From contig NZ_LMVB01000001.1 of NCBI RefSeq assembly GCF_001510645.1, positions 2,242,981 through 2,306,980 of the forward strand: a stretch of 64,000 nucleotides of DNA, given 5' to 3'. The notes below the pieces were generated by a model. It saw nothing but the letters and a program-made list of their open reading frames with translations. It did not search any database and was not told the DNA's origin. Positions 10,027 to 18,170 of the stretch are shown one piece after another (within the stretch, counting starts at the first letter, position 1; each line of letters opens with the position of its first letter). The stretch comes from Paenibacillus sp. FJAT-29882 (lineage in GTDB: Bacteria > Bacillota > Bacilli > Bacillales > DSM-1321). The translations under genes and the position numbers were made by a program.

Positions 10027-10389
10027 TTAGCTTAATGTTTTATTAATTGCTTCAAGTACACGATCTGCTTGGAATGGTTTTACAATGAAATCCCGTGCAC
10101 CTGCTTGAATGGCATCAATGACCATTGCTTGTTGTCCCATAGCAGAACACATAATTACTTTTGCTGCAGGGTTAATCGCTTTAATTTCTTTTAAGGCTGT
10201 AATTCCATCCATTTCAGGCATTGTAATATCCATTGTGACAAGATCAGGCTGTAACTCGCGGTATTTCTCAACTGCTTGCGCCCCATCCGCTGCTTCTCCA
10301 ACGATCTCAAAACCATTTTTTGACAATATGTCTTTAATCATCATTCTCATAAATGCTGCATCATCAACAATCAAAATTCTGTGAGCCAT
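10027..10389 (-). CDS. cheY: Chemotaxis response regulator CheY
   Basis: CheY carries the phosphate signal from CheA to the flagellar switch (FliM/FliY). It is a 120-residue single receiver domain with acidic pair D9/D10, phospho-acceptor D54, and the conserved Lys in FIVKPF near residue 104. It lies between fliY, its phosphatase and target, and fliO. Confidence 0.97.
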   Translation of the reverse strand: MAHRILIVDDAAFMRMMIKDILSKNGFEIVGEAADGAQAVEKYRELQPDLVTMDITMPEMDGITALKEIKAINPAAKVIMCSAMGQQAMVIDAIQAGARDFIVKPFQADRVLEAINKTLS

Positions 10390-10407
10390 AATTCAATTTC
10401 CTCCAAT

Positions 10408-11607
10408 TTATCTGAGTTTTTTTAGTCGGTCCGATTGACTGACAATATCAGTCACTCGAACTCCAAAGTTTTCATCAATTACAACTACTTCACCTTGAGC
10501 TATTAATCGGTTATTCACCAAAATATCCACTGGTTCCCCAGCTAGTTTATCAAGCTCGACAATCGATCCTGATGATAGTTCCAAAATTTCTTTAATTGAA
10601 CGTTTTGTTCTACCAAGCTCAACCGTTACCTGAAGTGGAATATCCAATAGCATATCTAAATTCTTAGCTTCTGATTCTTGCATTTGATAGGTTTGAAAGC
10701 TAGTAAAACTAGCAGGTTGTACATTTACTGGTTGAGCATGAGATCCTGATCCTAAATGCTGTGGGCCCGATTGTTGTGGAACATGATAGCTTGACGTCGG
10801 TACACTTCCCGGTTGCTGAGTTTGATCATTTGTCTGTTCAGAATAATACTTTTGTTCAACTGGTTCTTTTGTATGATTCGTTTGCGTAACTTCCTCCTGA
10901 TGAGCATTTGAATCAGGAGTTGACTGAGCTGGGTTTAATAATTCTGCAACTAATTCTTTAGCAAATTTCAAAGGCAATAGCTGCATAATATTAGAATCTA
11001 TTAAATTACCAACTAAAAGTCGAAAAGAAATTTTCACAATGAGATCGTCGTTAGGGATTGTGTCTTTGCCTTGTCCTTCAATAAAATTAATCAATTCTAG
11101 ACTTGGCGGTGAAATATCCACTCTTTTACTAAACACAGTAGACATAGAAGTTGCTGCAGAACCCATCATCTGATTCATTGCTTCTTGAACGGCACTTAAT
11201 TGGATCTCACCCAACATTTCAGGCGGGTTAATGCCTGTTCCACCGAGCATGAGATCTGCTATAATCGAGGCATCACTTTGTTGAATAACAAGAAGGTTTC
11301 CTCCAGAAAAACCTTCTGTATAATTGACTTGAATGGCTACATATGGATGAGGGAATTCCTCTGCAAGTTTACTTTTTTCAATAATTGTAACTGCCGGTGT
11401 CGTAATATCAACTTTTTGATTTAACAAAGTAGACAGTGCAGTTGCCGAGCTACCGAACGAGATGTTCCCAATTTCCCCCAAAGCATCCTGCTCCATAGAC
11501 GATAGATATTCATCAATTTGAGGTCCACTTTTCTGATCAAATTGATCATCTGTGCCTTTTAATAAAGCATCGATTTCGTCTTGTGAAAGCATTCCATCAC
11601 CTACCAT
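10408..11607 (-). CDS. fliY: Flagellar motor switch phosphatase FliY
   Basis: FliY is the Gram-positive switch protein that fuses a CheC-type CheY-P phosphatase to a FliN domain. It is 399 residues. A CheY-binding N-terminus (LSQDEIDALL) precedes two phosphatase motifs, EIGNISFGSSATAL and the region containing QEAMNQMMGSAATSM. A low-complexity Gln/Ser/His linker (about 215-305) leads to the C-terminal FliN domain. The start at 11607 overlaps the fliM stop; an internal ATG at 11592 also has a reasonable AGGTGAT site, so the first five residues are uncertain. Confidence 0.95.
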   Translation of the reverse strand: MVGDGMLSQDEIDALLKGTDDQFDQKSGPQIDEYLSSMEQDALGEIGNISFGSSATALSTLLNQKVDITTPAVTIIEKSKLAEEFPHPYVAIQVNYTEGFSGGNLLVIQQSDASIIADLMLGGTGINPPEMLGEIQLSAVQEAMNQMMGSAATSMSTVFSKRVDISPPSLELINFIEGQGKDTIPNDDLIVKISFRLLVGNLIDSNIMQLLPLKFAKELVAELLNPAQSTPDSNAHQEEVTQTNHTKEPVEQKYYSEQTNDQTQQPGSVPTSSYHVPQQSGPQHLGSGSHAQPVNVQPASFTSFQTYQMQESEAKNLDMLLDIPLQVTVELGRTKRSIKEILELSSGSIVELDKLAGEPVDILVNNRLIAQGEVVVIDENFGVRVTDIVSQSDRLKKLR

Positions 11608-12595
11608 CTTCGGCCTCCTCCTTTATGTATTCAAGAATTTGAATGGCTAATTTTTTCCCTACTTTTCCTGGCTGAGCTACATATTTCGGCACTCCACCAA
11701 TCTTAATACTCAATGGTTCTTCAATCGTCTTATTCAGTTGAATGACATCCCCAATATCAAGATGGAGAAAATCTTGAATTGATATGTTGGTCTCTCCTAA
11801 TTCAGCTATTATCGGCAGCTCTCCATTTTTTATTCTTTCCTCTAGTACTTTAACCTCTTCTGGTAAACGTTCTTTCTTCTTATTCTGCATCCAATAATGA
11901 ACGGAAAGCTTCGGGATAATTGGTTCCAATGTAACATGAGGAATACAAATATTAATCATTCCTGACGTTTCCCCGATTTGGGTATTAAGTGATATAACGA
12001 CAACTGTCTCATTCGGAGAAACCATTTGCAAGAACTGCGGATTCACTTCGAAATCTGTTAAAACAGGTTCAATCTCCGATATACCTGCCCACGCCTCTTG
12101 AAAATTCTCAAAACCATTTTCAAATAGATTCGACATTATTCTTGTTTCGATTTCAGTCAAATTTTCCACTTTATTGACACTTACGCCTTTACCACCAAGT
12201 ACCCGATCCATCATTGCATAAGCAATATGAGGATTGACTTCCATAATAATTCTTCCATCTAATGGAGGTACCTCAAAAACATTTAGTATGGTCATCTTCG
12301 AAATCGAGCGAATAAATTCTTCATAAGGAATTTGATCGGCAGAAGCAACAGAAATTTGCACATACGTTCTTAGTTGAGCCGAAAAATATGTCGTTAGTAG
12401 GCGAGCAAAGTTTTCATGAACTCTTGTTAAACTCCTAATTTGATCCTTTGAAAAACGTAAAGCACGTTTGAAATCATATACCCTTACTTTTTTCTCAGAT
12501 TCTTCTTTTTTTAATTCATCCGCATCCATTTCCCCTGTTGAAAGTGCCGAGAGTAGAGCGTCAATTTCATTTTGTGACAGTATTTCACCTGACAA
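11597..12595 (-). CDS. fliM: Flagellar motor switch protein FliM
   Basis: FliM forms the middle of the C ring and binds CheY-P. It is 332 residues, with the N-terminal CheY-binding peptide (LSQNEIDALLSAL), a CheC-like middle domain and a C-terminal FliN-like (SpoA) domain. Both FliM and FliY begin with nearly the same docking peptide, as expected where both bind CheY-P. The last codons overlap fliY. Confidence 0.96.
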   Translation of the reverse strand: MSGEILSQNEIDALLSALSTGEMDADELKKEESEKKVRVYDFKRALRFSKDQIRSLTRVHENFARLLTTYFSAQLRTYVQISVASADQIPYEEFIRSISKMTILNVFEVPPLDGRIIMEVNPHIAYAMMDRVLGGKGVSVNKVENLTEIETRIMSNLFENGFENFQEAWAGISEIEPVLTDFEVNPQFLQMVSPNETVVVISLNTQIGETSGMINICIPHVTLEPIIPKLSVHYWMQNKKKERLPEEVKVLEERIKNGELPIIAELGETNISIQDFLHLDIGDVIQLNKTIEEPLSIKIGGVPKYVAQPGKVGKKLAIQILEYIKEEAEDGR

Positions 12596-12650
12596 TTATT
12601 TCACCTCCAAAATTCCTCCTTCAAATTCGTACAATTCCTCGGAAGTTTAC

Positions 12651-13082
12651 TTATTGAAGGATCGAGGAGGTTATATAAACCTGTACAATCTTTCCTTCTT
12701 GCATAATTTCATTCAGCTTCGTTTTCATACTTTCTTGGAACTGCTCTTTGCCAACTTTACTTCGCAACATGTCTGATTTTAATTCAGAAAGCTCGGTAAT
12801 TAAAAGGTTTTTGACTTGAAAGTCTCTTTTTTCAAGCTCTGTTTTGGCTTTTTTACTGTCTGTTTGAATCGTCAGCGTCATCCTAATAAAATCGCCATTG
12901 GCAAGATTCGTAGTAATCTCCGGAACATTAACCGAAGTCTTAATAATTTCATCAATACTAAGCTCTTTTTCTACATTAGCATGATCATTTTTAAAATAAG
13001 CAATGGCTGCTACTGAGGCAACTCCTACCAACGTAATCGCAACGAGAATAATTAATATGATGGTCAAAAGCTTATTTTTCAT
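12651..13082 (-). CDS. fliL: Flagellar basal-body-associated protein FliL
   Basis: FliL is a single-pass membrane protein around the stator units. From the ATG at 13082 it is 143 residues, with one N-terminal membrane segment (about 5-27) and an extracytoplasmic domain. I chose 13082 because the protein then begins MKNKLLTIILI, like B. subtilis FliL, and a GAGGAGG site lies 12 bases upstream. Upstream in-frame ATGs at 13094 and 13115 sit too close to or before that site. It overlaps the swrD stop. Confidence 0.92.
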   Translation of the reverse strand: MKNKLLTIILIILVAITLVGVASVAAIAYFKNDHANVEKELSIDEIIKTSVNVPEITTNLANGDFIRMTLTIQTDSKKAKTELEKRDFQVKNLLITELSELKSDMLRSKVGKEQFQESMKTKLNEIMQEGKIVQVYITSSILQ

Positions 13083-13287
13083 ATTCAGAACCATCCTCCT
13101 CTCTACGAATTCCAATTACATTGGCCAAACGGTAAAACTGAATAACTGAATGAATGATCTCTGCTTCTTTTTCCTTCACAACAAGTTTCTTCCCATTCGT
13201 CAGAGTAATCGTGGTATCTGGATGTGATTCTATTGTTTCTATGAATAAAGCATTGATAGTGTAGCTAGTACCATTTAACCTTGTCAC
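13072..13287 (-). CDS. swrD: SwrD/FlbD-family flagellar protein with non-ATG start
   Basis: The FlbD family (SwrD/YlzI) is a small protein needed in B. subtilis for full flagellar power in swarming. The 71-residue reading includes the family signature TRLNG...IETIE..PDTTITLTNGKKLVVKE. Family members normally begin MIKVTRLNG. Here the in-frame codons before TRLNG read ATT-ATT-ATT-AAA-GTG, preceded by a TAA stop, so the usual ATG is replaced by ATT. GTG at 13287 is the first conventional start. No ribosome-binding site is seen upstream. A repeat-like sequence lies in the gap to flgE. Confidence 0.8.
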   Translation of the reverse strand: MTRLNGTSYTINALFIETIESHPDTTITLTNGKKLVVKEKEAEIIHSVIQFYRLANVIGIRREEDGSEYEK

Positions 13288-13317
13288 TTTAATAATAATT
13301 TATAGAGGATGACTCTA

Positions 13318-13407
13318 AAGGGTCTGACCTCACTCTCCACATACAATAATACACAGGGGTGTTTACCTGTATTTATACTGTAATAGTAGATACGGGGTCT
13401 GAACCTT
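13318..13407. repeat. Repeat-like sequence in the flgE-swrD gap
   Basis: The 150-bp gap between flgE and swrD is bounded by two direct copies of GGGTCTGA. Inside is CTCCACATACAATAATACACAGG, and an ACAGG/CCTGT hairpin. A similar string (CTCCACAACTACAATACACAG) occurs in the hairpin after ylqH at 40568-40625. This suggests a dispersed element. The gap breaks the usual tight spacing of the fla operon. Confidence 0.45.
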
Positions 13408-13438
13408 GCTAATAAATCATCCTCCTCCCTCCCTTAAC

Positions 13439-14683
13439 TTATCGTTTTAAATTCACTAGTTCTTGAAGGATTTCATCCGATGTTGTAATGATTCTAGTAT
13501 TGGCTTGAAGACCACGCTGAGCAACAATCATGTCCGTGAATTCTTCTGAAAGATCGACGTTAGACATTTCAAGTGATCCAGCAGCAAGCGTGCCTCGTCC
13601 GTTACCAGCTAACCCAATATTCGCTGTTCCTGAGCTGATCGATTCTTGGAATAGGTTTCCACCAGTTTTTGTAAGTCCAGATGTGTTGCTGAATTTGGCG
13701 ACTGCCACTGTCCCAATTGTATTTACCTTACCATTCGAATAAACCCCGCTAATTTCACCTGTTTGACCGATAGTGAAGCTTTCTAAGGAACCTTCCAAGC
13801 TTCCATCTGGAGTACCTTGCGCTGAAGTGGCTTCAGCGATTTGGGTTAGATTAGAAAAATCAAGTGCAACATTTAACGATACACTTGGAGTCACATCGTT
13901 TAAAGAAATTGTTGGTGTCACGGTTGCATTTGGTGATGTAACTTTACCATTAGTAAATTCAATAACCTGTGTAGGAACAGTAGCATTAATAGTACCATCT
14001 GCATTAAAAGGGCTATTACCGCCAACAAAAACGTCCCATTTGTTTGAGGGTACTGTATTAGGAGAAGTACCTGTGTCAGCTTGTCTAATATAATGAACAT
14101 CTATTGTATGAGAAACGCCTTTTTCGTCAACTACTTTCATTTGTTGAGTGAAAGAGTTGCGACCTACTGTATTACTAGATAAATTGCCTGAAAAAATAAT
14201 TTCTGTAGTTTTAGTTGCTGGTAACACAGCATTTACGTTAACTGTGACATCCCCAAGAACTCCTTCGGTATCAAAGGCCTGCACCTTATACCCATCACCA
14301 TTTACCAAAGTACCATTATTATCCAAATAAAAGTTTCCAGCGCGTGTATAAGACAAAGCATTACCGTTTGCAACAACGAAATAACCATCACCTGAGATAC
14401 CAAGATCTAGTGAACGGCCTGTATTTTGCAGACTAGATTGGGTGTGGATCGTATCAATGGTTGATACCGCTGAGCCCAATCCAACTTGCATCGAGTTTTT
14501 CCCCCCGCGGTTGGCAGTTGACGCACTGGCACCTGAAATAGTTTGGTTCATTGTATCCGCAAATGTAACCCTGCTTTTCTTGAAACCATAAGTATTTACA
14601 TTGGCAATATTATTACCAATTACATCTAATTTAGTTTGGAAGTTTTTTAACCCGCTAATACCTGAGTACATTGAACGAAGCAT
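13439..14683 (-). CDS. flgE: Flagellar hook protein FlgE
   Basis: FlgE polymerises into the hook. The protein has the rod/hook family N-terminus (MLRSMYSGISGLKNFQ, with DVIGNNIANVNTYGFKK) and C-terminus (DLSEEFTDMIVAQRGLQANTR), both needed for the coiled-coil core. It is 414 residues, clearly longer than the roughly 264-residue B. subtilis hook protein. The central part (about 90-340) is Thr/Ser/Asn/Gly-rich and contains extra surface domains of the kind seen in longer hook proteins. Confidence 0.95.
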   Translation of the reverse strand: MLRSMYSGISGLKNFQTKLDVIGNNIANVNTYGFKKSRVTFADTMNQTISGASASTANRGGKNSMQVGLGSAVSTIDTIHTQSSLQNTGRSLDLGISGDGYFVVANGNALSYTRAGNFYLDNNGTLVNGDGYKVQAFDTEGVLGDVTVNVNAVLPATKTTEIIFSGNLSSNTVGRNSFTQQMKVVDEKGVSHTIDVHYIRQADTGTSPNTVPSNKWDVFVGGNSPFNADGTINATVPTQVIEFTNGKVTSPNATVTPTISLNDVTPSVSLNVALDFSNLTQIAEATSAQGTPDGSLEGSLESFTIGQTGEISGVYSNGKVNTIGTVAVAKFSNTSGLTKTGGNLFQESISSGTANIGLAGNGRGTLAAGSLEMSNVDLSEEFTDMIVAQRGLQANTRIITTSDEILQELVNLKR

Positions 14684-14757
14684 GTTTTTACTCTCCTTTC
14701 ATAATAGGCTGCTTCTATCATTCCACAGCCAAGGCTTCCTTTGCAGGTCCAGCCCTT

Positions 14758-15144
14758 TTAATCTATAAGAATCGTTCCATTGATATTTGTAAAAATGTGG
14801 GAAGCTGATTCATTCCTGTCCATGGCAGTTATGACGATGTTATTTTTCGTATTTACTACGAGTGCAGCATTTTCAAGAACTACTAATGAATCGGTAATCC
14901 CTATTTTTTTTGCTTCTTGAACTTTTTCTTCAATCTTAGTCCAAGTCGTTTCGTCGATATGAATATTTCTTTGATCTAGCCTCATTTGAGCATGTTTACT
15001 AATTGAAAGATTTCTTGATTTAGTATGAACAGCTGTATGAAAATGAGCAGCAAAACCTGTTTTTTCATTCTTGTTTTGCGGTTGTTTAGATGAAGCGAGT
15101 TGAGTGGGCAGATTGGATATCGGTCTGAATCCATTCATTTTCAT
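14758..15144 (-). CDS. Flagellar operon protein, TIGR02530 type
   Basis: This 128-residue protein matches the small flagellar operon protein family defined by TIGR02530, found between flgD and flgE in many Firmicutes. Supporting sequence is LSISKHAQMRLDQRNI followed by NAALVVNTKNNIVITAMDR. The N-terminal 45 residues are Gln/Lys/Asn-rich and probably disordered. A good AAGGAGTGG site precedes the ATG. Its molecular role is not established. Confidence 0.8.
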   Translation of the reverse strand: MKMNGFRPISNLPTQLASSKQPQNKNEKTGFAAHFHTAVHTKSRNLSISKHAQMRLDQRNIHIDETTWTKIEEKVQEAKKIGITDSLVVLENAALVVNTKNNIVITAMDRNESASHIFTNINGTILID

Positions 15145-15155
15145 ATTTCCACTCC

Positions 15156-15803
15156 TTAAGGTGCAGAGATTTTTATTAGCTGATCTGCAGTCAGTTTAGT
15201 AGACTGGTCATCCGCTAACTCATATATTGTTTTTCCATCCTTCAGCAATACCGATTTAACAATAGCTGAAACCTCTTCATTCTCTGGACTTAAATATGTA
15301 ACAAGTTTGCCGATTAATTCACTTGAAGATACTAAACTATTAGTTGAGAACGTTGCATTCAATTTAGAAATATTACCTGGCTCCAACTTTGTTCCATCTT
15401 CAAGAATAAAAGTCACTCCGTTATTTTTATATTCTAACGAGGAAATAACACCCGTTCCTTCTTCAACCCTTATTCCTTCGGGTTCTCCCGAATCGTCCGC
15501 ATTGATTTTATGCCATGTCACTTCTTTGCCGACAAAATTGTTATATGCTAAAAGGCTGTTTTGATTTTGAATATCAATTAAGCTATTAATTCCAGTAGCA
15601 ATGTTTGTCATTTGTTCCATAGAAGTAAAAGTTGCCATTTGTGAGACAAATTCCGTATTATCCATAGGACTTGTTGGGTCTTGGTTTTGTAGCTGAGCCA
15701 TCAATAGCTTTAAGAAATCATCTTTGCCAAGTGCATCACCCTTGTTGGTTACTTTATTTTTTGGATTGTTCGACAGTAATAATGATGTATCAATTGTTGT
15801 CAT
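15156..15803 (-). CDS. flgD: Flagellar hook cap/assembly protein FlgD
   Basis: FlgD forms the cap that guides hook polymerisation. From the ATG at 15803 it is 215 residues. The FlgD N-terminal signature is clear (LGKDDFLKLLMAQLQNQDP, then TEFVSQMATFTSMEQM), and the C-terminal half is a tudor/Ig-like domain. I chose 15803 over an in-frame GTG at 15812 because AGGTGA is correctly spaced only for 15803. It follows fliK and precedes the TIGR02530 gene and flgE. Confidence 0.94.
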   Translation of the reverse strand: MTTIDTSLLLSNNPKNKVTNKGDALGKDDFLKLLMAQLQNQDPTSPMDNTEFVSQMATFTSMEQMTNIATGINSLIDIQNQNSLLAYNNFVGKEVTWHKINADDSGEPEGIRVEEGTGVISSLEYKNNGVTFILEDGTKLEPGNISKLNATFSTNSLVSSSELIGKLVTYLSPENEEVSAIVKSVLLKDGKTIYELADDQSTKLTADQLIKISAP

Positions 15804-15812
15804 TTTTCTCAC

Positions 15813-17069
15813 CTACACTTCAACATTTAATAAAGCTTCTTCAAATTGATTGGTAAACTCTGTGGCTGTTTCTTCATCAGCTTGCTTATCTTGTTGTTGA
15901 TTTTGTTGCTCAGACGTGTCCGAATCTCTTTGATAGAATCGTTCTTGAGAGAATGCGCTAAGTTGCTGTGATATTTCTATTTTTTCTACTTGAATACCTT
16001 GGCCTACAAATGAATGTTTCAAGCCTTGTAATTGACTCTCTAACATCTCTTTCGCCTGTGCCGTTGTTGCCATAATTCTAGCGACCATCACATTATCCTT
16101 TTGAATAAGTTCAATTCGCATTGATCCAAGATGTTCAGGATTTAATTGGATCAATAGCTTTTGCGTACCATTTGCATTTGTAAAGCTTGATTTATTCAAT
16201 ATCGTTTCAAATGCTTTTACAAATTGTTCTTGGGTAATTGGTTGGCCACTTTTTTCAACAGTTAATACAAATTGTTCTAATTTAGACATTTGCGGAATAA
16301 AGGATTGACCAGTTTGCGTGGTCTCAATTGTTCTTAATGATGGTGTTTGAACCAAGTTTTCTTCACTTTCTTGGTTTACACTCGCAAAGTTTCGGATATA
16401 TGTATTCTTGATTAAAGCAAGTGATGCTTCTCCAGCCAACTTTTTATTAAACGTAGAAGATGCAGATGACTGTTGTTGCTCACTTTCTACCATTGATTCT
16501 AGTTTTGTCAAAATGGTGTCCAGCTGCTGTTTCAAAGTCTTACTGATCACTGCTTCATTATCTGTTATCTGGTTGGCCGAAATCATGGCTTCTTGTAATT
16601 TGGTAAATGTAAGGATTTCACCAATTTTGTTTATATCTACCCGACTCCATTGAGATTCATCCATATTTGCTAAAGTAGTTAAGATTGGTAATATTTCTAT
16701 TACATCAATTTCTTCATTCGCTTCAATCTTCTCATTAAGCAGATTCATCATCGTGCTTAGATCGTGCTCTTCTAGTACTGCAGATAATTGTGCCGTTTCA
16801 TCAACAAGAAGTATATTGGGATTGACTTCCTCTTCCCCATTATTGCCCTTTGCATTCAATTCATTGATGAGCCCATTTAATATGGAAAGTTGCTCTTCAG
16901 AAAGCTTTTCAGCATCAACTGGTTTTGCATCCTCTGATTCTGATGATAAGATTACTTTTCCAAAAATACTGCCAAATGAATGCTCGTTATCCGACGTTTT
17001 TACAGCAGTTTGATTTTGAGTCTTGCTTACCGAAGCTGGCATAGAAGCCATTACCATTCCTGTATTCAT
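15813..17069 (-). CDS. fliK: Flagellar hook-length control protein FliK
   Basis: FliK is the secreted ruler that measures hook length and triggers the FlhB switch. From the ATG at 17069 it is 418 residues. A long polar N-terminal region is followed by a C-terminal hook-length domain (about 285-380) with LLIQLNPEHLGSMRIELIQK. The last residues are Gln/Glu-rich. GGGAGGTGA precedes the chosen ATG; the in-frame TTG upstream at 17087 would put the start in front of that site. Confidence 0.9.
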   Translation of the reverse strand: MNTGMVMASMPASVSKTQNQTAVKTSDNEHSFGSIFGKVILSSESEDAKPVDAEKLSEEQLSILNGLINELNAKGNNGEEEVNPNILLVDETAQLSAVLEEHDLSTMMNLLNEKIEANEEIDVIEILPILTTLANMDESQWSRVDINKIGEILTFTKLQEAMISANQITDNEAVISKTLKQQLDTILTKLESMVESEQQQSSASSTFNKKLAGEASLALIKNTYIRNFASVNQESEENLVQTPSLRTIETTQTGQSFIPQMSKLEQFVLTVEKSGQPITQEQFVKAFETILNKSSFTNANGTQKLLIQLNPEHLGSMRIELIQKDNVMVARIMATTAQAKEMLESQLQGLKHSFVGQGIQVEKIEISQQLSAFSQERFYQRDSDTSEQQNQQQDKQADEETATEFTNQFEEALLNVEV

Positions 17070-17106
17070 TTTTTCACCTCCCTTCAATTGAATGTATATA
17101 CTACTT

Positions 17107-17715
17107 TTAATTCGTGCTGCTTTTAGAAGCTAAAAGCTTTGTAAATCTTGCCGCATCATCTGGCGTCAATTGTTCTAGTATTGCTGCAAGCTTGTCCGTT
17201 TTAATACTACTAAGAATCTTTATAGCCTCTTCATCACCCATTTTAGAAATGATAGGTGCAGATTTTTTGGGAGAAATCGTTTCATATGTTTTGACGATAT
17301 CTTGAAACGCGCGATTATTTATTTCTTGAGCTGAACGCAGTTCCTCGATTTCCATTTCTAATTGTTGCTTTTCAAGTTCGTTTCTTTCAAGCTGTTTATC
17401 TCTAGAATCAATTAAACTTTCTAACTTTTTTATCTCCGATTGACGATCTTTAATCTCAGCTTCTAAGTCAACAACTTTTTCTTGGAAATTTTCAGTCGAG
17501 GTATTTGGATCTTTTTCATCGTTTTTGTCTAAGAGTTGAGAAACAAATGGAATCTTTTCACTCAATTCTTTTGATTTTTTAAATACGTTCGTTCCTGTAA
17601 AGCTTAAGTAGATGACTAGAACTAATAGCGTAAACAAAAGAAATATGAGGACACTAAATAATATGACTTGAAATTTGTTCGACTCTACATGCTCTGTTTC
17701 GTCTATCTTTTTCAT
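17107..17715 (-). CDS. ylxF: MotE/YlxF-type flagellar membrane protein
   Basis: This 202-residue protein has one N-terminal membrane segment (about 17-42), a coiled coil (about 75-140), and a C-terminal MgtE-N-like repeat region (SAPIISKMGDEEAIKILSS). This matches YlxF/MotE, a periplasmic-facing partner of flagella in many bacteria. It lies between fliJ and fliK as in B. subtilis. MotE-type proteins act as chaperones for stator assembly in some species; that role here is inference. Confidence 0.82.
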   Translation of the reverse strand: MKKIDETEHVESNKFQVILFSVLIFLLFTLLVLVIYLSFTGTNVFKKSKELSEKIPFVSQLLDKNDEKDPNTSTENFQEKVVDLEAEIKDRQSEIKKLESLIDSRDKQLERNELEKQQLEMEIEELRSAQEINNRAFQDIVKTYETISPKKSAPIISKMGDEEAIKILSSIKTDKLAAILEQLTPDDAARFTKLLASKSSTN

Positions 17716-17726
17716 GCGATCACCTA

Positions 17727-18167
17727 CTAACCTTTACTAAAAAACTGACGAATAGAAATTTCATCCATATTTTTGTTTTCCGCCTCTTTTATTTCTTCTA
17801 GAAATTCTTGAAAATCTTTTTCTTTGATTTTTTCATATTTCTTTACTTCTATATTTTTTTCCATCAGCTTACTTTGTTGCATATTCATTGCATGTCTGGC
17901 TTGAATCACTTCTTTTTGATTGTACACAATGATCTTTTCAAGATTATCCATGAATTGTTGATTATGACGAATCTCTTGAACAGTGAGACCTTGCGTAAGC
18001 TTTTCTTGTTGAAATTGCAGCAGATCTTCTTTTTTCTTTAGCAGCTTATAGAGCTTTTCAGCAACTTCTTCAAATCTTTTTATCGTTTCATTATATTTTG
18101 CTAAGACTTCATTTTTCTCGATCTCTTTAATGGTTAGGATTTTGTCGAATTTATATTGAAAGATCAT
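17727..18167 (-). CDS. fliJ: Flagellar export chaperone/ATPase stalk FliJ
   Basis: FliJ is a helical hairpin that fits into the FliI ATPase ring and links it to FlhA. It is 146 residues, almost entirely charged heptad-type sequence with no hydrophobic segment. Identity depends on this coiled-coil character, length and position directly after fliI. Confidence 0.88.
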   Translation of the reverse strand: MIFQYKFDKILTIKEIEKNEVLAKYNETIKRFEEVAEKLYKLLKKKEDLLQFQQEKLTQGLTVQEIRHNQQFMDNLEKIIVYNQKEVIQARHAMNMQQSKLMEKNIEVKKYEKIKEKDFQEFLEEIKEAENKNMDEISIRQFFSKG

Positions 18168-18170
18168 CTT

